From contig NZ_CP017886.1 of assembly GCF_001874645.1 (NCBI RefSeq), forward strand, positions 3,713,501 through 3,777,500: 64,000 nucleotides of DNA. Reading direction: 5' to 3'. Position numbers and translations under genes: made by a program. The DNA comes from Pseudomonas frederiksbergensis (GTDB lineage Bacteria > Pseudomonadota > Gammaproteobacteria > Pseudomonadales > Pseudomonadaceae). A model generated the notes under the pieces. That model had not been told where the DNA came from. It made no database searches and worked only from the letters and a program-made list of their open reading frames with translations. Each line of letters starts with the position of its first letter. Position 1 is the stretch's first letter. This document shows positions 54,068 through 63,704 of this stretch, piece by piece.

Positions 54068-56392
54068 ATGACTCGTACCCGATCCCCTCGTTCCCCTAAA
54101 AAACCTCCTTCTAGCGGCTTGCGCCCCTGGTTAGGCTGGGCTCTGAAGCTCAGTCTGGTCGGCCTCGTGGTGCTGGCAGGCTTCGCGGTTTACCTTGACG
54201 CTGTGGTCCAGGAGAAGTTTTCCGGCAAGCGCTGGACCATTCCGGCCAAGGTTTATGCGCGCCCGCTCGAGCTGTTCGTCGGACAGAAGTTGAGCAAGGA
54301 TGACTTTCTCGTCGAGCTCGACGCCCTGGGTTATCGTCGCGAAAGCGTGGCCAATGGACCGGGCGCGGCATCGGTCAACGGCAATACCGTCGATTTGAAC
54401 ACCCGTGGCTTCCAGTTCTATGAAGGCCTGGAGCAGGCTCAACCGGTACGTGTGCGTTTCTCGGGCGATTACGTCGCCGAGCTGTCGTCGACCAACGGTT
54501 CAAAACTGTCGGTGGTGCGCCTTGAGCCGCTGTTGATTGGTGGCCTTTATCCGAAAAACCTCGAAGACCGCATCCTGATCAAGATCGATCAGGTGCCACC
54601 GTATCTGCTCGATACGCTGGTGGCGGTGGAGGACCGCGACTTCTATCACCACTTCGGTGTGTCGCCGAAGTCGATCATGCGGGCCATTTGGGTCAACACC
54701 TCGGCCGGGCAAATGCGTCAGGGCGGTAGTACGTTGACGCAGCAACTGGTCAAGAACTTCTACCTGACCAACGAGCGCAGCCTGAGCCGTAAGCTGACCG
54801 AAGCGATGATGGCGATGCTGCTGGAGCTGCACTACAAAAAGCCGGACATTCTTGAGGCTTACCTCAACGAAGTGTTCATCGGTCAGGACGGGCAGCGTGC
54901 CGTCCACGGCTTCGGTCTGGCCAGTCAGTTCTTCTTCAGTCAGCCGCTGTCCGAACTCAAGTTGCATCAAGTCGCGTTGCTGGTGGGCATGGTCAAAGGG
55001 CCGTCCTATTACAACCCGCGTCGCTACCCGGAGCGCGCGCTTGAGCGACGCAATCTGGTGCTCGATCTGCTGGAACAGCAAGGTGTCGCCACCGCCGAGC
55101 AAGTCGCTGCTGCGAAGCAGATGCCGCTGGGCGTAACCAAGCGCGGCAGCCTGGCAGACAGCTCGTTCCCAGGCTTCCTCGATCTGGTCAAGCGCCAGCT
55201 GCGCGAAGACTACCGCGACGAAGACTTGACCGAAGAGGGCCTGCGGATTTTCACCAGCTTCGACCCGATCCTGCAGATGAAGGCTGAAGCCTCGGTAAAC
55301 GATACGTTCAAGCGCCTTGCCGGCCGTAAAGGTTCGGAAGACGTTGAAGCGGCGATGGTCGTGACCAACCCTGAAACCGGTGAAGTCCAGGCCATGATCG
55401 GTAGCCGTCAGGCGAGTTTCGCCGGCTTCAACCGCGCGCTGGATGCGGTGCGGCCAATCGGTTCCCTGATCAAGCCGGCGGTGTACCTGACTGCGCTCGA
55501 AAAGCCGAGCCAGTACACGTTGACCAGTTGGCTGTCCGATGAGTCCTTCTCGGTAAAAGGTGCGGATGGTCAGGTATGGAAGCCGCAGAACTATGACCGT
55601 CGTTCCCACGGTACGGTTTTCCTGTACCAGGGTCTGGCGCATTCCTACAACCTGTCGACTGCGCGTCTGGGTCTGGAAGTCGGTGTGCCGAACGTCCTGA
55701 AAACCCTTGCACGTCTGGGCGTTACCCGTGAGTTCCCGGCGTTCCCGTCGATGTTGCTGGGTGCCGGTGGCTTGACGCCGATTGAAGTGGCAACCATGTA
55801 CCAGACCTTGGCCAACGGCGGTTTCAACACGCCGATGCGTGGGATTCGTAGCGTACTGACCGCCGAAGGTCAGCCGCTCAAGCGTTATCCGTTCCAGATT
55901 CAGCAGCGTTTCGATCCGGCATCCATCTACCTGATCCAGAGCGCCATGCAGCGCGTGATGCGTGAAGGTACTGGCAGCTCGGTCTATAACGTGCTGCCCA
56001 AGACTTTGACGCTGGCGGGCAAAACCGGTACCAGTAACGACTCGCGAGACAGCTGGTTCGCCGGTTTCAGTCAGGATCTGCTGGCGGTAGTCTGGTTGGG
56101 GCGCGATGACAACGGCAAGACGCCGTTCACCGGCGCCACGGGTGCGCTGCAAGTCTGGACCAGTTTCATGCGCAAGGCCGACCCGCTGCCGCTGGATATG
56201 CCGCAGCCGGATAACATCGTTCAGGCCTGGGTCGATTCGCGTACCGGGCAGGGCTCTGAAGCCAGCTGCCCAGGCGCAGTGCAGATGCCGTATATTCGCG
56301 GCAGCGAACCGCCTCCCGGCGCTGCATGCGGTGGTTCAAGCCCTGCATCAGGTGAATCGGTGATGGATTGGGTCAAGGGCTGGATGAATTAA
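54068..56392 (+). CDS. mrcB: Penicillin-binding protein 1B (bifunctional glycosyltransferase/transpeptidase)
   Basis: A 774-residue class A PBP that polymerises and cross-links peptidoglycan. A basic cytoplasmic tail and one membrane helix (LKLSLVGLVVLAGFAVYLD) are followed by the UB2H domain. The glycosyltransferase has AVEDRDFYHHFGVS (catalytic Glu near residue 188) and GGSTLTQQLVKN. The transpeptidase has GSLIKP (Ser near 466), SYN near 526 and KTGTSND near 652. There is no Shine-Dalgarno sequence before the ATG, and TATAAT is eight bases away. lpoP follows by 16 bases, so both are made together. Confidence 0.96.
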   Translation: MTRTRSPRSPKKPPSSGLRPWLGWALKLSLVGLVVLAGFAVYLDAVVQEKFSGKRWTIPAKVYARPLELFVGQKLSKDDFLVELDALGYRRESVANGPGAASVNGNTVDLNTRGFQFYEGLEQAQPVRVRFSGDYVAELSSTNGSKLSVVRLEPLLIGGLYPKNLEDRILIKIDQVPPYLLDTLVAVEDRDFYHHFGVSPKSIMRAIWVNTSAGQMRQGGSTLTQQLVKNFYLTNERSLSRKLTEAMMAMLLELHYKKPDILEAYLNEVFIGQDGQRAVHGFGLASQFFFSQPLSELKLHQVALLVGMVKGPSYYNPRRYPERALERRNLVLDLLEQQGVATAEQVAAAKQMPLGVTKRGSLADSSFPGFLDLVKRQLREDYRDEDLTEEGLRIFTSFDPILQMKAEASVNDTFKRLAGRKGSEDVEAAMVVTNPETGEVQAMIGSRQASFAGFNRALDAVRPIGSLIKPAVYLTALEKPSQYTLTSWLSDESFSVKGADGQVWKPQNYDRRSHGTVFLYQGLAHSYNLSTARLGLEVGVPNVLKTLARLGVTREFPAFPSMLLGAGGLTPIEVATMYQTLANGGFNTPMRGIRSVLTAEGQPLKRYPFQIQQRFDPASIYLIQSAMQRVMREGTGSSVYNVLPKTLTLAGKTGTSNDSRDSWFAGFSQDLLAVVWLGRDDNGKTPFTGATGALQVWTSFMRKADPLPLDMPQPDNIVQAWVDSRTGQGSEASCPGAVQMPYIRGSEPPPGAACGGSSPASGESVMDWVKGWMN

Positions 56393-56408
56393 GCGAAGAG
56401 GGTTTCAA

Positions 56409-57167
56409 GTGAACAAGTGGTTTATTCCAGCGGTTACGGTGACAGCTCTGGCTTTGCTCAGCGGCTGCTCCAGTGTGCAGCATGGCTCGATTCCAGTGGT
56501 CGACTCCGGTACGGCGGTGTCCAACAGTGAGCGGATCTCTGCCAATGGCGGTTTCCGCAAAACTACCGTGAAACGTCCGGCACAAGCCCAGACTCAGTCG
56601 ATCCCACAGGGTGACACTGGCGTGGTGGTGATGATACCGGGTGGCGGCGCGACGACTTCGACGCCAATCAGCACTCAACCGATCAGCCCTGGCCCGATCA
56701 GCTCCGGTCCGATTACTCCGGGTCCGATTGACAGCGCACCGATCCAGTCGGCACCGATCAATCAGGGTAACTACAGCATGCCATCGACGCCGAGCGGGAT
56801 TCCCTCCGCCAGCAGTGCCGGTGGTTTGTCTGCCGACGAGCAGCTGGACGGTCCGGTGTTGGCCTTGCTGACCACCGCTCAGCAGCAACAGGCGGGCGGC
56901 GATCTCAATGGCGCGTCCTCCAGCCTTGAGCGTGCTCAGCGGGTTGCCCCGCGTGAGCCGCAAGTGCTTTATCGTCTGGCACAAGTGCGCCTGGCCCAGG
57001 GTGATGCGGCACAAGCCGAGCAGTTCGCTCAGCGTGGTTTGACGTTTGCCAGTGGGCGCCCGGACCTTCAAGCAAGCCTGTGGGGTTTGATTGCCCAGGC
57101 GCGTGAAAAACAGGGCGACTCCGCAGGCGCGGCGCTGGCTCGTCAAAAGGCCAAGGTTTCGCTCTGA
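56409..57167 (+). CDS. lpoP: TPR lipoprotein LpoP, activator of PBP1b
   Basis: A 252-residue outer-membrane lipoprotein. The lipobox is LLSGC after MNKWFIPAVTVTALA. A long disordered Pro/Ser/Thr/Ile linker (PISTQPISPGPISSGPI) covers about residues 85-130, allowing reach across the periplasm. The C-terminal ~110 residues hold TPR-type helices (LLTTAQQQQAGGDLNGASSS, VLYRLAQVRLAQGDAAQAEQ). A TPR lipoprotein encoded beside ponB was found to be needed for PBP1b activity in P. aeruginosa and named LpoP (recalled). The position directly behind mrcB supports that identity. Confidence 0.82.
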   Translation: MNKWFIPAVTVTALALLSGCSSVQHGSIPVVDSGTAVSNSERISANGGFRKTTVKRPAQAQTQSIPQGDTGVVVMIPGGGATTSTPISTQPISPGPISSGPITPGPIDSAPIQSAPINQGNYSMPSTPSGIPSASSAGGLSADEQLDGPVLALLTTAQQQQAGGDLNGASSSLERAQRVAPREPQVLYRLAQVRLAQGDAAQAEQFAQRGLTFASGRPDLQASLWGLIAQAREKQGDSAGAALARQKAKVSL

Positions 57168-57502
57168 TGGATGTACGATTTCCGAAGATCGCCGAACAGC
57201 TGTTGCTGATCGAGCGCGAGTTGCGTCTTCAGGGTTGGTGGGACGAGCTCCCGCCAAGTGCTGAGGCGCTGGCCAGTGTCGAACCATTTTCCGTCGATAC
57301 GCTGGATTTTGAGCAGTGGCTGCAATGGATCTTCCTGCCACGCATGAAGGCCATCCTCGAGAACGACCTGCCACTGCCGAACGCTTCGGGCATTCAGGAG
57401 ATGGCCGAGATGGTCTTCGCTGCGCGCAATGTCCAGGGCAAGGATCGGCAGCTGCAGGTCCTGCTCAAAGAGTTCGATCAGCTCATCACTGCCTCCCGCT
57501 AA
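57167..57502 (+). CDS. yqcC: YqcC family protein
   Basis: A 111-residue helical protein of the YqcC/DUF446 family: LLLIERELRLQGWWDELPPS at about residues 12-31, then FSVDTLDFEQWLQWIFLPRM and ILENDLPLPNASGIQEMAEM. In many gamma-proteobacteria it adjoins truC, a tRNA pseudouridine synthase gene; that gene is not present here. The ATG overlaps the stop of lpoP by one base (TGATG), so it is the third gene of the mrcB unit. Function unknown. Confidence 0.86.
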   Translation: MDVRFPKIAEQLLLIERELRLQGWWDELPPSAEALASVEPFSVDTLDFEQWLQWIFLPRMKAILENDLPLPNASGIQEMAEMVFAARNVQGKDRQLQVLLKEFDQLITASR

Positions 57503-57520
57503 GCCGGAAACTGCCAGTGC

Positions 57521-57943
57521 CTACTGGCAGTTATCCTTGATCTGTTTTTGTGCTTCGGTGATGCGCTCCTGACGCTGTTGGTCTGTCAGGCGACGCATCT
57601 CACCGTCGACGTCCTCGCGTAATCTTGGGTTGTTCTGCAGTTGAGCCAGGTTCGTTCGTACCTGTTCGCAGAACGTCTTCAACTGGGCCTGCTGCCCGGC
57701 GATCTGCTTTCTCACGGTGTTGTCGACGGCCTGTTGATCGCCTATCGCGCTGCTGCGCGGTGGCACGGTCGGTTTGCCGGCCGGCAGGGTGGGCGTGACC
57801 ACGGTGGTGGCTGGCTGGTCCTGAGGCGGCTGAGCATCGAAATGGGTAACGCCTTGGCCGTCGATCCATGTGTAGATCGGACTGGCCATGCACAAAGGGC
57901 TAAGGCCAATCAGCAGACTGGCTGTGAAGAAGAACGTTCGCAT
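57521..57943 (-). CDS. DUF4124 periplasmic protein
   Basis: A 140-residue exported protein. The signal peptide is MRTFFFTASLLIGLSPLCMA. The DUF4124 motif IYTWIDGQGVTHFDAQPP follows at once. The rest is a Gln-rich coiled coil (about residues 75-138) with cysteines near residues 90 and 139 that could pair. The frame opens at an ATG at 57970, but AGGA lies seven bases before the ATG at 57943. DUF4124 proteins are common and uncharacterised. It is tail-to-tail with yqcC. Confidence 0.85.
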   Translation of the reverse strand: MRTFFFTASLLIGLSPLCMASPIYTWIDGQGVTHFDAQPPQDQPATTVVTPTLPAGKPTVPPRSSAIGDQQAVDNTVRKQIAGQQAQLKTFCEQVRTNLAQLQNNPRLREDVDGEMRRLTDQQRQERITEAQKQIKDNCQ

Positions 57944-58342
57944 GCCGTTTCCTTGTCGTAGGTTGCGCAATTGAAGCTAACACACCTGCTGTTTAAAGGT
58001 TTTTTCTTGCGTTCTCATGTGCTTAGTTCGAATAAAGCACATTGACGGCTTGACTTGCAGAGGGCGAAACAGAAGAATCCAAAGTCCGCTGTAGAGGGAC
58101 TGCCAGAAGCAGACCCGCTCGGCAGATCATGAGGCGCACATCCGCGCCGACCTGTTACACCCGCAACGCGTTACCTCGCGCTGGGTGGGAAAGCCCCGCA
58201 ACACTTGGGACGATCCCAATACTTGCTCAGTCAGTGCTGACGTAGTCGGCGACCACCGTCGCTCATGCTCTGCTGAGAAGTAAACCTATTAAGACCCGTC
58301 CCCTTATGTGGGCGGTATTCTGGCGTTTTAGAGGTGAACAAC
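57944..58342 (+). promoter_or_regulatory. Upstream and leader region of the ilvIHC operon
   Basis: A 399-base gap. TTGACT (58050-58055), 17 bases, AAGAAT (58073-58078) is a plausible promoter, leaving a leader of about 260 bases. A weak interrupted hairpin (CGTCCCC...GTGGGCG, near 58297-58313) stands close to the ilvI start, without a T-run. GAGGTG (58331-58336) is the ribosome binding site. A 38-codon open frame (58129-58245) lacks a ribosome binding site. No branched-chain codon run typical of an attenuator peptide is seen. Confidence 0.4.
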
Positions 58343-60067
58343 GTGGAGCTTTTATCTGGCGGTGAGATGCTCGTCCGCTTTTTGCGTGACGAAGGCGTCA
58401 AATATATCTACGGGTACCCGGGTGGTGCTCTCCTTCATGTATACGATGCCCTGTTCAAAGAACCGGAAGTGACCCACATCCTGGTTCGTCACGAACAGGC
58501 TGCGACCCATATGGCTGACGGCTATGCCCGTGCTACCGGTAAAGCCGGCGTAGTACTGGTGACCTCTGGCCCGGGCGCAACCAACGCCATCACCGGTATT
58601 GCCACGGCCTATATGGACTCCATTCCGATGGTGATCATTTCCGGCCAGGTGCCTAGCACCATGGTAGGCACCGATGCGTTCCAGGAAACCGACATGATCG
58701 GTATCTCCCGGCCGATCGTGAAACACAGCTTCATGATCAAGCACGCGTCGGAAATCCCGGAAGTCATGAAGAAAGCGTTCTACCTGGCGCAATCCGGTCG
58801 TCCTGGTCCTGTCGTGGTCGATATCCCGAAAGACATGACCAACCCGGCCGAAAAGTTCGAATACGTCTTCCCGAAAAAAGCCAAGCTGCGTTCCTACAGC
58901 CCGGCAGTTCGTGGTCACTCCGGGCAAATCCGCAAGGCAGCAGAAATGCTTCTGGCGGCCAAGCGTCCTGTGCTTTATGCAGGCGGCGGCGTGATCCTCG
59001 GCGGTGGCTCCGCGCCGCTGACCGAACTGGCTCAAATGCTCAACCTGCCAGTGACCAACACCCTGATGGGCCTGGGTGCCTACCCTGGCACCGACCGTCA
59101 GTTCATCGGCATGCTCGGCATGCACGGTAGCTACACCGCTAACCTGGCCATGCACCACGCTGACGTGATTCTTGCTGTCGGCGCGCGTTTCGATGACCGT
59201 GTGATCAACGGCCCGGCCAAATTCTGCCCGAACGCCAAGATCATTCATATCGACATCGACCCGGCTTCGATTTCCAAGACCATCAAGGCAGACGTGCCTA
59301 TCGTAGGCCCGGTTGAGAGCGTCCTGACCGAAATGGTCGCGATCCTCAAGGAGATCGGCGAGACCCCGAACAAGGAATCCGTTGCCAGTTGGTGGAAGCA
59401 AGTCGATGAATGGCGCGGCGATCGTGGCCTGTTCCCTTATGAAAAGGGCGACGGCAGCGTCATCAAACCGCAAACCGTGATCGAAACCCTGTGCGAAGTG
59501 ACCAAGGGCGATGCCTTTGTGACCTCCGACGTGGGCCAGCACCAAATGTTCGCGGCGCAGTACTACAAGTTCAATAAGCCGAACCGCTGGATCAACTCCG
59601 GTGGCCTGGGCACCATGGGCTTCGGTTTCCCGGCGGCTATGGGCATCAAGTTGAGCTTCCCGGATGTCGACGTCGCCTGCGTGACGGGCGAGGGCAGTAT
59701 CCAGATGAACATTCAGGAACTGTCCACCTGTCTGCAATACGGTTTGCCGGTAAAAATCGTCATCCTGAACAACGGTGTTCTGGGTATGGTTCGCCAGTGG
59801 CAAGACATGAGTTACGGCAGTCGTCACTCGCACTCCTACATGGAGTCGCTGCCTGACTTCGTCAAGCTGGCAGAGGCTTATGGTCACGTCGGCGTGCGCA
59901 TTACCGACTCGAAGGATTTGAAGTCGAAGATGGAGGAAGCGTTCGCGATGAAAGATCGCTTGGTGGTGCTCGATATTTCGGTCGACACCAGCGAGCACGT
60001 CTATCCGATGCAGATCAAAGACGGCTCCATGCGCGATATGTGGCTGAGCAAGACGGAGCGTACGTAA
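58343..60067 (+). CDS. ilvI: Acetolactate synthase large subunit
   Basis: A 574-residue ThDP- and FAD-dependent enzyme that condenses pyruvate units to acetolactate, the first common step to valine, leucine and isoleucine. The ThDP-activating Glu is in [17 protein letters not shown]. The ThDP/Mg motif is [19 protein letters not shown], with GEG for the usual GDG; I recall P. aeruginosa IlvI has the same form. A GTG at 58334 is in frame, but the GTG at 58343 is six bases after GAGGTG and gives the usual MELLSGGEM start. Confidence 0.95.
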   Translation: MELLSGGEMLVRFLRDEGVKYIYGYPGGALLHVYDALFKEPEVTHILVRHEQAATHMADGYARATGKAGVVLVTSGPGATNAITGIATAYMDSIPMVIISGQVPSTMVGTDAFQETDMIGISRPIVKHSFMIKHASEIPEVMKKAFYLAQSGRPGPVVVDIPKDMTNPAEKFEYVFPKKAKLRSYSPAVRGHSGQIRKAAEMLLAAKRPVLYAGGGVILGGGSAPLTELAQMLNLPVTNTLMGLGAYPGTDRQFIGMLGMHGSYTANLAMHHADVILAVGARFDDRVINGPAKFCPNAKIIHIDIDPASISKTIKADVPIVGPVESVLTEMVAILKEIGETPNKESVASWWKQVDEWRGDRGLFPYEKGDGSVIKPQTVIETLCEVTKGDAFVTSDVGQHQMFAAQYYKFNKPNRWINSGGLGTMGFGFPAAMGIKLSFPDVDVACVTGEGSIQMNIQELSTCLQYGLPVKIVILNNGVLGMVRQWQDMSYGSRHSHSYMESLPDFVKLAEAYGHVGVRITDSKDLKSKMEEAFAMKDRLVVLDISVDTSEHVYPMQIKDGSMRDMWLSKTERT

Positions 60068-60069
60068 TC

Positions 60070-60561
60070 ATGCGGCATATTATTTCCTTGCTTCTGGAAA
60101 ACGAACCGGGCGCTCTGTCTCGTGTAGTCGGCCTGTTCTCGCAGCGCAACTACAACATCGAAAGCCTGACCGTGGCACCTACCGAAGATCCGACCCTGTC
60201 GCGTCTGACGTTGACCACTGTTGGCCACGATGAGGTCATCGAGCAGATCACCAAAAACCTGAACAAGTTGATTGAAGTGGTCAAGCTGGTAGACCTGTCG
60301 GAAAGCGCTCACATCGAGCGTGAACTGATGCTGGTCAAGGTCAAGGCCACCGGCGCCCAGCGCGCCGAGATCAAACGCACTACCGATATTTATCGTGGGC
60401 AGATCGTCGATGTCAGCGCCAGCGTGTATACCGTTCAACTGACCGGTACCAGCGACAAGCTCGACAGTTTCATTCAGTCGATCGGCACTGCCTCGATTCT
60501 GGAAACCGTACGCAGTGGCGTCACCGGGATTGCCCGCGGCGACAAAGTACTCAGCATTTAA
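60070..60561 (+). CDS. ilvH: Acetolactate synthase regulatory subunit
   Basis: A 163-residue small subunit giving valine feedback inhibition to IlvI. The ACT domain is at the N-terminus (MRHIISLLLENEPGALSRVV, then LFSQRNYNIESLTVAPTEDP) with the Gly-Asn loop that binds valine. The C-terminal half activates the large subunit. The start is two bases after the ilvI stop; the frame is open upstream inside ilvI but ATG 60070 is the only suitable start. Confidence 0.96.
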   Translation: MRHIISLLLENEPGALSRVVGLFSQRNYNIESLTVAPTEDPTLSRLTLTTVGHDEVIEQITKNLNKLIEVVKLVDLSESAHIERELMLVKVKATGAQRAEIKRTTDIYRGQIVDVSASVYTVQLTGTSDKLDSFIQSIGTASILETVRSGVTGIARGDKVLSI

Positions 60562-60599
60562 ACCAAATTAGCGAATGGCCTCAGGGCCTGGATATATAG

Positions 60600-61625
<1,026 letters not shown>

Positions 61626-61642
61626 GTCACGAGCGTGTACAG

Positions 61643-61668
61643 AAAACGCGGCTTAGGCCGCGTTTTTT
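61643..61668 (+). terminator. Rho-independent terminator of ilvIHC
   Basis: AAACGCGGC (61644-61652), loop TTAG, GCCGCGTTT (61657-61665), with the T-run to 61668. Confidence 0.95.
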
Positions 61669-61769
61669 CGTTTGAGGGGTCGGTTCTGGTATAAAGCTGC
61701 ATCGTTTGCGGCCGAACCGTTGTCGCAGACACCTGTCGAAACTTTCCACACCGTTGCAAGGTAATGTCC

Positions 61770-62627
61770 ATGAGCGAACGTCCCGAAGAGCCAAGCCAGG
61801 CCTCTGACGCCGAAAGCCTGCTACCCATCGATGAGCATGTCGAAGAGGGGCATGACGCTGAAGGCCGTAAAGTCCGGCATCGTGGTATCTATCTTCTGCC
61901 GAATCTGTTCACCACTGCGAACCTGTTTGCAGGGTTCTATTCCATCATCAACTCGATGAGCGCCCAGAGCGCCTTGAGTGCGGGTGATGCTGCAAGCGCG
62001 AGCAAGTACTTTGCTTTCGCTGCGATCGCGATTTTCGTCGCCATGGTCCTCGACGGCCTCGATGGCCGGGTTGCTCGCATGACCAATACCCAGAGCGCCT
62101 TCGGTGCCGAGTACGACTCGCTGTCGGACATGGTTGCCTTTGGTGTCGCGCCGGCGTTGCTGGCATTCGGCTGGGCACTGGGGGATATGGGCAAGGTTGG
62201 CTGGATGGTTGCCTTCATTTATGTCGCGGGAGCGGCATTGCGTCTGGCGCGCTTCAACACTCAGGTCGGCACTGCGGACAAGCGTTACTTCATCGGCCTG
62301 GCCAGTCCGGCCGCGGCGGGTGTGGTCGCAGGCATTGTCTGGGCGTTCAGCGATTACGGGATTCAGGGCTCCAAGATGTCCTTCCTCGTTGCGCTGATGG
62401 TTGCAGCCGCTGGCATGCTGATGGTCAGCAATATCAAGTACAACAGCTTCAAGGAGCTGGACCTGAAAGGGCGCGTACCTTTCGTGGCGATCCTGGCTGT
62501 GGTGCTGGTTTTTGCGGTGGTCTTCAGTGATCCGCCACGCATTCTGCTGCTGGTTTTCCTTGCTTACGCTGCTTCTGGTCCGGTGCAGTACCTGCTGCGT
62601 CTTCGTCGGCACAAAAACGCCGAGTGA
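61770..62627 (+). CDS. pssA: CDP-diacylglycerol-serine O-phosphatidyltransferase PssA
   Basis: A 285-residue integral membrane enzyme that makes phosphatidylserine, the precursor of phosphatidylethanolamine. The CDP-alcohol phosphatidyltransferase motif DG-x2-AR-x8-G-x3-D-x3-D is visible as DGLDGRVARM...FGAEYDSLSD near residues 95-120. About eight membrane segments follow an acidic N-terminal tail. An ATG at 61764 is in frame, but 61770 is seven bases after AAGGT. It has its own unit behind the ilvC terminator. Confidence 0.93.
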   Translation: MSERPEEPSQASDAESLLPIDEHVEEGHDAEGRKVRHRGIYLLPNLFTTANLFAGFYSIINSMSAQSALSAGDAASASKYFAFAAIAIFVAMVLDGLDGRVARMTNTQSAFGAEYDSLSDMVAFGVAPALLAFGWALGDMGKVGWMVAFIYVAGAALRLARFNTQVGTADKRYFIGLASPAAAGVVAGIVWAFSDYGIQGSKMSFLVALMVAAAGMLMVSNIKYNSFKELDLKGRVPFVAILAVVLVFAVVFSDPPRILLLVFLAYAASGPVQYLLRLRRHKNAE

Positions 62628-62642
62628 TGTAATTTCCCTCAT

Positions 62643-62686
62643 ACTCCGCAGTCTATTGGTGCATCTGTCCTCCAATTCTGCGGAGT
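62643..62686 (+). promoter_or_regulatory. Inverted repeat covering the msrP ribosome binding site
   Basis: ACTCCGCAG (62643-62651) is the exact reverse complement of CTGCGGAGT (62678-62686), with a 26-base loop. The GGAG of the second arm (62682-62685) is the Shine-Dalgarno sequence for the ATG at 62691. Paired, the arms would hide it. Confidence 0.6.
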
Positions 62687-62690
62687 TGCC

Positions 62691-63704
62691 ATGTTGTTCA
62701 AGTTTCCCAAGTCGTCCGACTGCCAAGAGTCGGACGTCACGCCTGAGTCTCTTTACCTCTCTCGTCGCAGTGTGCTTGGCGGTGCTATCGCCGGAATAGC
62801 CGTCAGCAGCCTGCCGCGTTGGGCCAGCGCCGACAATGCTGCTCGATACGCGGATGTCGAGCCGGGTAAGGCGCCTACCTGGTTTTCCGAAAAACTCCCT
62901 GCAACCAAGTGGGGGGCGGTCACCGTCAAGGATGAGGCGATCACGCCGTTCAAGGATGCGACCCACTACAACAACTTCTATGAGTTCGGCACCGACAAGG
63001 GCGATCCCGCGCAGAACGCTGGTGCACTGAAAACCGAGCCGTGGTCTGTAGTTGTCGATGGCGAGGTGAGTAAACCAGGGCGTTATGCGCTGGAGGACTT
63101 CGTGAAACCCTATCAGTTGGAGGAGCGCATCTATCGTCTGCGTTGTGTAGAAGCTTGGTCGATGGTCATTCCGTGGATCGGCTTCCCGGTCTCGGCGCTA
63201 CTCAGTCAGGTCGAGCCGACCTCCAAGGCCAAATACATTCGCTTTGAAACCCTGCAGGACCCCAAGACCATGTCGGGGCAGCGCTCTGGCTTTGGCCTGA
63301 TCGACTGGCCTTATGTAGAAGGGCTGCGTCTGGATGAGGCGATGAATCCACTGGCTATTCTTGCCGTTGGCATGTATGGCCGCGAGTTGCCAAACCAGAA
63401 CGGCGCTCCGTTGCGTTTGGTGGTGCCTTGGAAATACGGGTTCAAGAGCGTCAAATCTATCGTGCGTATCAGTCTGGTCAGCGAGCAGCCGAAAACCACT
63501 TGGCAGAGCATCGCGTCCGATGAGTATGGTTTTTACGCAAACGTCAATCCGACGGTTGATCACCCGCGCTGGACTCAGGCCAGGGAGCGGCGCCTGCCTA
63601 GCGGGCTGTTCAAGCCCAATGTGCGTGACACGCAGATGTTCAACGGCTACTCGGACGAAGTTGCCTCTCTATATACAGGTCTCGATCTGAGGAAGAACTA
63701 CTGA
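62691..63704 (+). CDS. msrP: Protein-methionine-sulfoxide reductase catalytic subunit MsrP (YedY)
   Basis: A 337-residue periplasmic molybdoenzyme that repairs oxidised methionine in envelope proteins. The Tat signal is [19 protein letters not shown] with cleavage near ASA (about residue 47). The molybdenum-binding Cys is in [17 protein letters not shown] (about residue 145). [16 protein letters not shown] is the C-terminal family block. The start follows GGAGTTGCC. It overlaps msrQ by one base (TGATG), giving the electron donor and the catalytic subunit together. Confidence 0.95.
   Translation: MLFKFPKSSDCQESDVTPESLYLSRRSVLGGAIAGIAVSSLPRWASADNAARYADVEPGKAPTWFSEKLPATKWGAVTVKDEAITPFKDATHYNNFYEFGTDKGDPAQNAGALKTEPWSVVVDGEVSKPGRYALEDFVKPYQLEERIYRLRCVEAWSMVIPWIGFPVSALLSQVEPTSKAKYIRFETLQDPKTMSGQRSGFGLIDWPYVEGLRLDEAMNPLAILAVGMYGRELPNQNGAPLRLVVPWKYGFKSVKSIVRISLVSEQPKTTWQSIASDEYGFYANVNPTVDHPRWTQARERRLPSGLFKPNVRDTQMFNGYSDEVASLYTGLDLRKNY

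Noticed and set aside
54500..56152. 550-codon open frame on the minus strand, opposite mrcB
   Set aside because: It is antisense to the PBP1b catalytic domains, lacks a ribosome binding site and has no family-like motif.
58129..58245. 38-codon open frame in the ilvI leader, considered as an attenuator peptide
   Set aside because: No ribosome binding site, no dense run of Leu, Val or Ile codons, and no terminator hairpin with T-run after it.
58352..59998. 548-codon open frame on the minus strand opposite ilvI
   Set aside because: It is antisense to a well-conserved acetolactate synthase; the composition is that of a shadow frame.
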